From: Pedobacter cryoconitis
Lineage (GTDB): Bacteria > Bacteroidota > Bacteroidia > Sphingobacteriales > Sphingobacteriaceae
DNA: 64,000 bases
Direction: 5' to 3'
NCBI RefSeq assembly: GCF_003259615.1
Contig: NZ_QLLR01000002.1
Location: 447,517-511,516, forward strand
Positions within the stretch are counted from its first letter, which is position 1. The number at the start of each line of letters is the position of its first letter. A program made the translations under genes and the position numbers. Positions 35,818 to 42,763 of this stretch are shown in pieces. The notes under the pieces are model-generated. The model saw nothing but the letters and a program-made list of their open reading frames with translations, was not told the origin of the DNA and did no database searches.

Positions 35818-36809
35818 GATGTTAACCTTTTTTCATTAATATCACTGGCAAAAGCAATAACCTCCGGATTCTCTCTGAGATAAAAAATGTCAATACTTTC
35901 GTCTTTTGTACTATCCAGCTCAAGCAAATTCACAACTTTTTCCAAACTTTTAAAGTATTTATGCTGGTGGTCATCAGTATATTCAAGTTCAAAATGGATT
36001 ACTGGTTGTGCATTCATAAATCTGCCGGTTTGCCGGGCACTAGCAATTTTCGCGGCTGCCCTTCTCCCTTTAAACCTGATCTGGTTCAGCTTATCCGGTT
36101 TTTTCTCTGCTATTCTAAAAACAACTTTTCCTAAAATATGATATAACAGCAATATCGTTGAGCAAACTATTAGTGGATGCACAAAACTCATAAAACGCCA
36201 GCCCATACCAAAGCTTTCAGACTGATAAGCATAACTATAATAACCAATGATTAAGGCAAGCATGATTAACCAACTCAAAACACCAAGAAGGATAGCTTTT
36301 GTATTTACAGTCACCTCGGTACTGGCAAAAACAAAACAGGGTATATGTTTCAATTCCTGATCAATAAGCAAATCAACTCTTTTACCAGTTTCAAAACGAC
36401 GTTCATGAGCCTGACTATCTATGACCTTTGCTTTATGCAGGATAATCTCAGTATCAACCAGGTTCTTTACAGATAAGTCCAGTTCATAAGAATCATATTT
36501 ATCACCCGTCTTTGAAATCTTGCTTACACTTAGAATTTTTGCTTCTCTGCGTATTCCATTAATAAGTAGCTTTTCCAGGCGATACTTTTTTATAAAAACG
36601 CTTAATACCCATTTTTGAAAGAATCCTGCCAAAAGAATAGCCCAGAATATAACTGAAATAGCTAAAACACTCAATGCTAACCATGGATCTTTGTCTTTAA
36701 GATCAGTTATATCATATTCACTATTGATCGTATAATACAAAATCATAGGAAATGGGATTGCAAAAAACAGCATGTAAAGCATCCAGAATATAATAGGGGC
36801 TCGTTTCAT
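35814..36809 (-). CDS. Membrane protein with two repeated 2-TM/beta-domain units
   Basis: The 331-residue protein has four membrane segments (about residues 7-27, 43-63, 173-192, 207-227). After each pair comes a similar soluble domain. The first runs from GIRREAKILSVSKISKTG to VDLLIDQELKHIPCFV. The second runs from GRRAAAKIASARQTGRFMN to IDIFYLRENPEVIAFA. The pattern (G-R-R-x-A-K-I, a strand pair, then a hydrophobic-D strand) is like DUF3592-type domains, so the gene appears to be an internal duplication. The function is unknown. It overlaps the downstream lipoprotein gene by four bases. Confidence 0.68.
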   Translation of the reverse strand: MKRAPIIFWMLYMLFFAIPFPMILYYTINSEYDITDLKDKDPWLALSVLAISVIFWAILLAGFFQKWVLSVFIKKYRLEKLLINGIRREAKILSVSKISKTGDKYDSYELDLSVKNLVDTEIILHKAKVIDSQAHERRFETGKRVDLLIDQELKHIPCFVFASTEVTVNTKAILLGVLSWLIMLALIIGYYSYAYQSESFGMGWRFMSFVHPLIVCSTILLLYHILGKVVFRIAEKKPDKLNQIRFKGRRAAAKIASARQTGRFMNAQPVIHFELEYTDDHQHKYFKSLEKVVNLLELDSTKDESIDIFYLRENPEVIAFASDINEKRLTS

Positions 36810-36915
36810 TTTTCTAAAAATTAACAGCGATTAATTAAAGCTAATAAATAATGAAGTCTATCTGATTTTTTTTGCAGGAAAACACCTCTGATAGAAGTTG
36901 CCAAAAATCAATTGA

Positions 36916-37494
36916 TCATGACCAGCTTTTATTTCTTATCCAGTAAAAAACAGATCCCAGGGCAATCAATATCAGCAAAGCAGGGAGCCATGCACTTAAT
37001 TTTAAGGTTTTCTTTTCCTTAACAGTTTGTTCAGCTTCAGTCTTGTTCGTGTTTAAACTAAGCTCATTTTTCTTTGATAGTATCGTTAAGTTCTTTTGTA
37101 TCACTGTCTCTTTATTAATTTTCAACGGGATCACCTGCTCCCTGATCAAAGCTCTGGCTGAAAGTTTCTTTGTGACAGGATTAAAACTTAAACTGACTTC
37201 TGCAAGCGGGTTTTTAATAGCCATTACCCCATTAACCAGATCATCATAATCAATATAGGTGTCTGTGGTAATTACTTGTCCGGGAATAACCAGTATAGTA
37301 TCTGCCTTTTCTCTGATAGTCGTTAAGGAGTGGTCAAGCGTCAAACTCATTGTGTCTTTTTCAAACTGCTGAGCAGTTTCCTGTTTCATCTTTTCCGTTG
37401 CTTTAAATACATGACGGGAAGATACGCAGCCCGATAAGATCAGTATTAACGCGGTGAAGAACAGGTGAATTATTTTAGGTTGTATATTTTTCAT
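36916..37494 (-). CDS. Lipoprotein with C-terminal membrane anchor (u-spanin-like)
   Basis: The 192-residue protein has an N-terminal lipoprotein signal (ILILSGC, Cys ~23, no Asp after it) and one membrane helix at the very C-terminus (AWLPALLILIALGSVFYWI), with a charged tail. Between them lies a periplasmic part with helix and strand character. A lipid anchor in the outer membrane and a C-terminal anchor in the inner membrane is the layout of unimolecular spanins, which fuse the two membranes in the last step of phage lysis. No sequence match to a known spanin is claimed. The endolysin and other lysis-like genes directly upstream on the same strand support the idea. Confidence 0.6.
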   Translation of the reverse strand: MKNIQPKIIHLFFTALILILSGCVSSRHVFKATEKMKQETAQQFEKDTMSLTLDHSLTTIREKADTILVIPGQVITTDTYIDYDDLVNGVMAIKNPLAEVSLSFNPVTKKLSARALIREQVIPLKINKETVIQKNLTILSKKNELSLNTNKTEAEQTVKEKKTLKLSAWLPALLILIALGSVFYWIRNKSWS

Positions 37495-37514
37495 AAGGAT
37501 GTTTATTAATTTGA

Positions 37515-37533
37515 CAGCTTATATTATAAGCTG
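37515..37533. promoter_or_regulatory. 19-bp palindrome upstream of the spanin-like gene
   Basis: CAGCTTATA-T-TATAAGCTG is a perfect palindrome 21 bases before the spanin-like gene. It could be an operator or a small hairpin. A second weaker pair, CCGGTA/TACCGG (37543-37575), lies beside it. Confidence 0.4.
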
Positions 37534-37650
37534 ATAGTCAAACCGGTACAGGTTATCAAATTATAAAGCTACCGGGGTAATTCCCTCTGCGCAGTAAATT
37601 CAATATCCCTGACCGGATGAACTAATTTTTAACAGGTATTATTTGATAGT

Positions 37651-39003
37651 TTATTGTGCACCAGCTCCTGGTACCAGCGAGAGAAAAGTAACCGTATCAG
37701 CAACCGCCTGCTGTTGTGAAGGGAAATAATGATTGTTCTCATTGCGGACCATATCCGGTCCGCCCATATTGATCATATCTCCTACCGGAAGGGATACATC
37801 CTGCCTGTACATTTCAAAACCAAGGTTATTGTAATATTCCAGTGTACCACCTGTTTGATACAAATCAATCATTACCCCATCCCAGTCATGAGATCTGTTT
37901 AAAAGACCTGCAGTATTGTTATATACCTGTGCATTCGTAGGTTTAACTCTGGAAGGATAAGCTGCGAAATAATCCTGAATTTCCGGAGTAGCCTGAAGCT
38001 CAAAGGCCGAATATTTCCAGCTATTCCAAACGATGTTATTATAAATCGAAATATCCTCAACTTCAGCACCGTAAGAGACCCCCCATGCACGAATTGCATT
38101 TCCCTGGTGGTTCGTGATTTTATTGTCATGGAACGATCCATTACCAACCAGATGGAAAATACCATTATGATAGCCATTTGGAGCATTAGGATCATCATAT
38201 CTTGTATTGATATGATCAACGATATTTCCGGCAATTTCATAACCATCAGCCTGTCCCACATAAACTACATTTCCAATAGCCGGGCAGTTCTTAACGACAC
38301 AATTCAGGAATTTAAAGTTTCGCATCAGATTTACAATTCCTTCCGCTGCAAACGCACCATCACAATGAAACCCTGTACTCGTGTTTTCAAAACTAAGCCT
38401 CTCCAGTTTCCAGTCTTTAGAGGCAGATGCGTCCGTACCATCATATACCCCTTTGTAGTGATAAGAAATAGTATAGTCACCTACGTTTTTAAAGCTGATG
38501 TCGTGCATGTATATGCCATTGCTATGATCTTGAATAGAAATAGCGCGATAAGACTGGTCAATAACCGACGCTCCCCACAACTCGAAGTTATCTGCCTGGC
38601 CAATATCGATAGATCCGCCTTTAAGTATTACCCCTGTTGCATCCATTCTGACGTTAGTCGCTTTTTCGACATAGATGTAATCATAATTACCCGGAACAAT
38701 CTTCACATTTGTATTTGCAAGAGGCTCCAGTATCAGCTGACCTGAACCTGTACCAATGCTCACGAAATCAGGATCTACCGGAGGATCTACTGGTGGAATT
38801 ACCGGAGGGGTTACCGGCGGTACAATTGCCGTTGCATAAGCCTTTCCAAAGTCTGTGCTTGAAATAGAAGAAGCTGCAATTTTACCATCCGAATAAATGA
38901 TTACATTTCCCTTCACCACGTAAGTAATTACCTGGCCGTTTACGCGGATAGAACCTGTTTGATCTGCAGCTGCTGCCGCTTGCTGTACTGTTAACTGACT
39001 CAT
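37651..39003 (-). CDS. Right-handed parallel beta-helix protein without signal peptide
   Basis: The 450-residue protein opens MSQLTVQQAAAAADQ, a short helix, not a signal peptide. A small beta segment (VNGQVITYVVKGNVIIYSDG) and a Pro-rich hinge (about residues 61-80, repeated PPV) precede the body, whose many G-N, N-N-x-V and H-D-N turns are those of a pectate-lyase-like beta-helix (IYMHDISFKNV, YEIAGNIVDHIN, SFHDNKITNHQGNAI). Catalytic residues cannot be assigned. Phage tailspikes and polysaccharide lyases share this fold. It lies in the repressor/endolysin group, 21 bases after the coiled-coil membrane protein. It may be a tailspike relic or a cargo released by the lysis genes. Confidence 0.72.
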   Translation of the reverse strand: MSQLTVQQAAAAADQTGSIRVNGQVITYVVKGNVIIYSDGKIAASSISSTDFGKAYATAIVPPVTPPVIPPVDPPVDPDFVSIGTGSGQLILEPLANTNVKIVPGNYDYIYVEKATNVRMDATGVILKGGSIDIGQADNFELWGASVIDQSYRAISIQDHSNGIYMHDISFKNVGDYTISYHYKGVYDGTDASASKDWKLERLSFENTSTGFHCDGAFAAEGIVNLMRNFKFLNCVVKNCPAIGNVVYVGQADGYEIAGNIVDHINTRYDDPNAPNGYHNGIFHLVGNGSFHDNKITNHQGNAIRAWGVSYGAEVEDISIYNNIVWNSWKYSAFELQATPEIQDYFAAYPSRVKPTNAQVYNNTAGLLNRSHDWDGVMIDLYQTGGTLEYYNNLGFEMYRQDVSLPVGDMINMGGPDMVRNENNHYFPSQQQAVADTVTFLSLVPGAGAQ

Positions 39004-39024
39004 AATTTAGTTGTTTTATAGGGT

Positions 39025-39426
39025 TTAAAATTTTGTTTTTACCTTGTTTTCATTGAAGTATTTCCGGACCGATTCTACCGTTCCGTTTAAATGGATTAAA
39101 GAAGTATCCAGCTTCCTGTTATTGCTATCCTGTTTTTCCTTATAAGGAGCGAGCTGCTTAGGTAGTTCCTGCTCTACCCCTTTCTCCACAGCCAGGTTAA
39201 TCTTCTCATTTAAGGTGGTAATATCTGCTATCCGAAGGCGGTTCATTTCATTCAGGACACTATATTGCCAAAAGTTCATCGCCACAGAAAGCAGGAGCAT
39301 CGTAGCGAAAGGATTCTGCTGAACCGCAGTAAATAAACGGTCAAACATTCTTTCAATCCATGCGGCTTTTCTGTCTATCATGTCTTGTGTTTCTGTTGTT
39401 GGATTTTGTAATTCTTCCATGATCAT
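39025..39426 (-). CDS. Single-TM coiled-coil protein in lysis cassette (holin/i-spanin-like)
   Basis: The 133-residue protein has an N-terminal amphipathic helix (WIERMFDRLFTAVQQ), one membrane segment (residues ~40-59, FATMLLLSVAMNFWQYSVL) and a long C-terminal coiled coil (LNEKINLAVEKGVEQ, KQDSNNRKLDTSLIHL). It has no signal peptide. An inner-membrane protein with either a holin role or an i-spanin-like periplasmic coil fits, but the sequence does not decide. The start codon overlaps the endolysin stop by one base (TAATG), so translation is coupled, as is typical of phage lysis genes. Confidence 0.62.
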   Translation of the reverse strand: MIMEELQNPTTETQDMIDRKAAWIERMFDRLFTAVQQNPFATMLLLSVAMNFWQYSVLNEMNRLRIADITTLNEKINLAVEKGVEQELPKQLAPYKEKQDSNNRKLDTSLIHLNGTVESVRKYFNENKVKTKF

Positions 39427-39992
39427 TAAGTTTTATAGGGTTTAATCCTGCTTAACCAACTTTTCAGGAACCTGGCCTGTGTCCCTTTTGCGATTGAACT
39501 GTAAAAAGCCTGTCTTTTACTGTTATATATTGAAGTAAGTTTAGCGGCGTTGCTTGTATTGACTGCCTGGATAGTTAAAGAGCCTATGATGCCATCCGCG
39601 ACCAGGTTTAGCGCAGAAACCTGGTTCACTGAATCCTGCAAATATTTAGCTGCCCTGGCAGTTCCCGAGTTCACGCCGAAATCATAAACTGTATTGGCCA
39701 GCTGCTGGTCATGAATCAGACCCAGCTGGTTTATATCCCAGAAATTCTGTTTATAAAAGGACCAGATCAGTTCAACCAGCTGCACATTGGCTTTTGCCTT
39801 GCGGTTAATCAGTGCAGCAGAAATACCTTCCGTGTCTTTTAGCCCGTCAATGATCAGCCAGCCTCTCCATCCCGACCAGTTATTTCTGGATATACCTGCA
39901 TAAGTTTCTCCTCCTTTATCATTCGGGTCATTTACATATCCACCTTCGTTTATTGCTGTCAACTGCTCTGCTATTCTAAACTCACTCATGCT
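39426..39992 (-). CDS. GH108 family endolysin (N-acetylmuramidase)
   Basis: Start at ATG 39992 (MSEFRIAEQL). An in-frame GTG at 40016 would add eight residues. The GH108 domain opens AINEGGYVNDPNDKGGETYAG with the catalytic Glu in NEGGY. The C-terminal PG_binding_3 domain includes NTVYDFGVNSGTARAAKYLQ and LVADGIIGSLTIQAVN. The family cuts the N-acetylmuramic acid to N-acetylglucosamine bond of peptidoglycan and is common as phage endolysin. There is no signal peptide, so another protein must let it reach the wall. It heads the leftward gene set and is divergent from the LexA/CI-type repressor. Confidence 0.92.
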   Translation of the reverse strand, partial: SMSEFRIAEQLTAINEGGYVNDPNDKGGETYAGISRNNWSGWRGWLIIDGLKDTEGISAALINRKAKANVQLVELIWSFYKQNFWDINQLGLIHDQQLANTVYDFGVNSGTARAAKYLQDSVNQVSALNLVADGIIGSLTIQAVNTSNAAKLTSIYNSKRQAFYSSIAKGTQARFLKSWLSRIKPYKT

Positions 39993-40128
39993 TTCTGCTT
40001 TTTTTATACTGATCACTGCCTTATAAGTTCATCTTCAGGCTTACAGCAAAAAACTTCTGTGGCCCCGGATACTGTGTGGATTAATTATCTATTTCCTGTA
40101 TAATCCTATTTTTTGTACATTTACTTCG

Positions 40129-40189
40129 TTGTACGATACAAATATAATATAGAATATTCTATATTTGCAATAAATAAATAGAACATTCT
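40129..40189. promoter_or_regulatory. Operator/promoter region of the lysis cassette repressor
   Basis: A perfect 20-bp palindrome AATATAGAATATTCTATATT (40146-40165) and a second near-copy of its core, AGAACATTCT (40180-40189, versus AGAATATTCT at 40151-40160), lie 29 bases apart. A further palindrome, TTGTA-CGA-TACAA, is at 40129-40141. A -7 box TATATTTG (40160-40167) on the plus strand overlaps the main site. Autoregulation of the repressor and repression of the divergent endolysin operon are expected. Confidence 0.65.
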
Positions 40190-40199
40190 TTAAAAGATC

Positions 40200-40958
40200 A
40201 TGGAAAATACTGAGAATCAGCGCCTTAAAATATTCAGAAAATCACTTAACAAGACTCAGATGGAGTTTGGAGTGGTGACCGGATTAAAGCAGGGAAGCTT
40301 TGCAGATGTCGAAAGGGGCAAAGTAAAGGTTTCCGGAGATATTAAAAACGCACTTAATAAAGAATTTTCTTTAAATATAGAATGGCTGGAGACAGGCCAG
40401 GGGGAAATGACTGCGAACAGCGTAAAACCAAATGCCAGATCAATCGGCGAAATACAATACCCATTAGAATTTACGGACTCCCCTTTTATAGACCTTGGAG
40501 ACGGACAGTATTTAATGGTGGTACCTTTAGTGAATGAATATGCTTATGCCGGTTATTTATCCGGCTACAAAGACCCCGAATATTTAGAAGTATTACCAAA
40601 GCATACAATAATAGTGGACAAATATCATAAAGGCAGCTACAGAGCATTTGAAATAGTTGGTGACAGTATGGATGACAACACCAAAGAAAGTATCAGCGAT
40701 GGAAGTGTTGCCACCGGAAGGGAAATTCAGCAGCACCTCTGGACTTCTAAATTCCATACCCACAGATTTAAAGATTATGTCATTGTACACCGCAGAATGG
40801 GAATTATCGCGAAACGGATCTCCAATCACGACACAGAAACCGGTGTCATTACCTGTCATTCTTTAAATCCTGATAAAGTTGCTTATCCTGATTTTGATAT
40901 TCACCTGGATGATGTGAAGCAGATGTTTAATATTGTGAACGTTTTGCAAAAAAGATAA
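40200..40958 (+). CDS. LexA/CI-type repressor (XRE helix-turn-helix plus S24 peptidase)
   Basis: The 252-residue protein has an N-terminal helix-turn-helix (LNKTQMEFGVVTGLKQGSFA) and a C-terminal S24 domain. The cleavage pair is probably Ala117-Gly118 (YAYAGYL), the nucleophile Ser156 (VGDSMDD) and the general base Lys205 (IIAKRIS). Their order and spacing fit LexA and lambda CI. Such repressors cut themselves when RecA filaments form, which would switch on the divergent endolysin operon after DNA damage. Two operator-like palindromes lie directly before the start. Confidence 0.9.
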   Translation: MENTENQRLKIFRKSLNKTQMEFGVVTGLKQGSFADVERGKVKVSGDIKNALNKEFSLNIEWLETGQGEMTANSVKPNARSIGEIQYPLEFTDSPFIDLGDGQYLMVVPLVNEYAYAGYLSGYKDPEYLEVLPKHTIIVDKYHKGSYRAFEIVGDSMDDNTKESISDGSVATGREIQQHLWTSKFHTHRFKDYVIVHRRMGIIAKRISNHDTETGVITCHSLNPDKVAYPDFDIHLDDVKQMFNIVNVLQKR

Positions 40959-41013
40959 AGCCAGCTTTACAGATTAAATACAAGGTTATAATCTAATTAT
41001 TATTTTAATATTT

Positions 41014-41021
41014 TACCTTTG
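41014..41021 (+). promoter_or_regulatory. -7 promoter box of the Hsp70-like gene
   Basis: TACCTTTG followed by C fits the TAnnTTTG consensus. It implies a 5' leader of about 120 bases that contains a hairpin (41033-41060). Confidence 0.55.
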
Positions 41022-41032
41022 CACGCGCTAAA

Positions 41033-41060
41033 ACAGCCTATATCAACCTGAATAGGCTGT
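41033..41060 (+). other. Hairpin in the 5' leader of the Hsp70-like gene
   Basis: ACAGCCTAT (41033-41041) and ATAGGCTGT (41052-41060) pair perfectly with a 10-base loop close to the predicted transcript start. There is no T-run, so it is more likely an mRNA-stabilising or regulatory structure than a terminator. Confidence 0.45.
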
Positions 41061-41148
41061 AAGATCTTCACTCCTATCATTTTATCAATGACCGGAAGAA
41101 GATTGTCTGCATAAGAATTAAGTATAAAACAATATTTCCCCTTTTGAG

Positions 41149-42420
41149 ATGAGTAAGTTTCTATATGGAATTGATTTTGGAACAACCAATTCTGCACTAT
41201 CTATTTATGACGAAGAAAAAAACGAAATCATAAGTACTATAACAGTTCCTTCCCTCTTGTATTTTCAGCAAGAACAAAGTGCAACCCAGCCCTTAAATTA
41301 TGTGGTAGGTGAAAATGCGATCGATGCTTATCTTAGTGATGGCATGAAGGGAAGATTTATCAAATCTATCAAGCAAATCTTATCAAGAAGCAGTTTTATT
41401 GAAACCAGGATTCATAATAAAAGGTACAATGCTTCCGATCTGGTTGCTTTAATTCTGAAGGACCTGAAAACTAAAGCCGATGAGATTATCGGATTTGACT
41501 GTCAGAAAGCTGTGATTGGCAGGCCTGTATTTTTTGATGACGATAGTACAGCCAAAGATACCCTGGCACAAACAAGATTAAGTAAAGCAGCTGAAAATGC
41601 AGGTTTCACTGAAGTACGTTTTCAGTTTGAACCAATCGGTGCAGCTTTTGCCTATGAGAAAACCATCACTAAAAAAGAAAAAGTACTCGTAGCCGATTTA
41701 GGTGGGGGAACAACAGATTTTACATACCTGATGCTTGATCCCGCTCATTCCGGCAACAAAGACAGAAGAAATGATATGATTGCCTCTGGTGGTATTTATA
41801 TTGGTGGTGACAGCTTTGATTCTGCCTTTATGTGGGATAAAGGAACACCTTATTTCGGAAAGAATACTTTGTACGAAGCTACCCCCGGAAAAATACTGAC
41901 CGTCCCAATGTCTCTGTTTGCGAATATCTGTACCTGGGATAAAATGAACTTTTTTAATGGCCTGAGGATACAGAAAGACTTACAGGACTATTACCACTAT
42001 TCAAAAAAAGACAGGAAGTTCAAGAACCTGATTACACTGATTGAGAATAACCAAGGTTATTCTGTATTCCGTTCCATTGAAAAAACAAAGATTACTTTGT
42101 CTGATGAGCAGGTTTCTCAATTTACGTATTCAAATATGGAGATTGAAATCGATGAAGAAGTTTCTAAAGAACAATACGCTGCAGTAATTGAAAAAGATAT
42201 TAAAAAGATAAGTACTTATCTGGATGAGTTCATGATAAAAAACAATATCAAAGCAGAAGAAATTGATAGTTTATTCCTTACTGGCGGAAGTTCACTGGTT
42301 GGAGGCGTACAAAATCTATTCAGGAATAAATTCCCTCATATCCCGGTAAATTCGGGAGACAATTTTACAAGTGTGGCCAAAGGTCTTGCTTATAGCGGCT
42401 ACTTATTTGATGCAGATTAA
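41149..42420 (+). CDS. Hsp70-like ATPase domain protein (YegD-like)
   Basis: The 423-residue protein is an actin-fold ATPase. It has phosphate motif 1 (YGIDFGTTNSALSIYD), phosphate motif 2 (VADLGGGTTDFTYL) and the adenosine motif (LFLTGGSSLVGGVQ). It stops right after the nucleotide-binding domain, so the peptide-binding domain of DnaK is missing, as in YegD. Residues KAVIGRPVFFDDD match the Hsp70-like branch. It is probably a cytoplasmic ATPase with unknown clients. It is a single gene with its own promoter, a leader hairpin and a terminator. Confidence 0.88.
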   Translation: MSKFLYGIDFGTTNSALSIYDEEKNEIISTITVPSLLYFQQEQSATQPLNYVVGENAIDAYLSDGMKGRFIKSIKQILSRSSFIETRIHNKRYNASDLVALILKDLKTKADEIIGFDCQKAVIGRPVFFDDDSTAKDTLAQTRLSKAAENAGFTEVRFQFEPIGAAFAYEKTITKKEKVLVADLGGGTTDFTYLMLDPAHSGNKDRRNDMIASGGIYIGGDSFDSAFMWDKGTPYFGKNTLYEATPGKILTVPMSLFANICTWDKMNFFNGLRIQKDLQDYYHYSKKDRKFKNLITLIENNQGYSVFRSIEKTKITLSDEQVSQFTYSNMEIEIDEEVSKEQYAAVIEKDIKKISTYLDEFMIKNNIKAEEIDSLFLTGGSSLVGGVQNLFRNKFPHIPVNSGDNFTSVAKGLAYSGYLFDAD

Positions 42421-42466
42421 ATCTTACACTGCCCTTTTTTATTAATTGCGATAGCAAAACATTTAA

Positions 42467-42502
42467 AGAGTCTCTGGAATATGTCCAGAGGCTCTTTTTT
42501 TT
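42467..42502 (+). terminator. Rho-independent terminator
   Basis: AGAG-t-CTCTGGA (42467-42478) pairs with TCCAGAG-g-CTCT (42484-42495), followed by a run of eight T. It ends the Hsp70-like gene transcript. Confidence 0.88.
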
Positions 42503-42763
42503 GACCTGATAAGCCGGTGATGATAACACATTATTCAACCTCTGAAAACCTGTAATCAGCTTGATATTGACTACACACAGTCATTTTGCATGTCTTTGAA
42601 AATGAACAGAAAATGAATATGAACAAGCGTTTTTAATTTTATGGGTTTGCTTAAATTCATAAAACAATATAAACTTATGAAACCATCATGATTTTCGAAT
42701 CACACAACGAAATGAACATAAAATCATGATAACTTCCTAACCAAAAAAACCAATATAAAACTT
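42503..42763. other. Intergenic region with repeated leader and inverted repeat
   Basis: CAATATAAACTTATGAAA appears at 42665-42682, and almost again (one extra A) at 42751-42769, where it holds the start codon of the next gene. The first copy opens a four-codon frame (Met-Lys-Pro-Ser-stop, 42677-42691). An inverted repeat ATCATGATTTT (42685-42695)/AAAATCATGAT (42720-42730) lies between the copies. It may be a regulatory leader or a small duplication. Confidence 0.45.

Noticed and set aside
38107..38745. 212-codon plus-strand frame opposite the beta-helix gene
   Set aside because: Antisense to a gene with clear beta-helix periodicity. Its composition is Ile-rich as expected from complementing Asn/Asp codons.
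36916..40958. Intact prophage
   Set aside because: No terminase, portal, capsid, tail, integrase or replication gene is seen, and the flanking genes are ordinary chromosomal ones.
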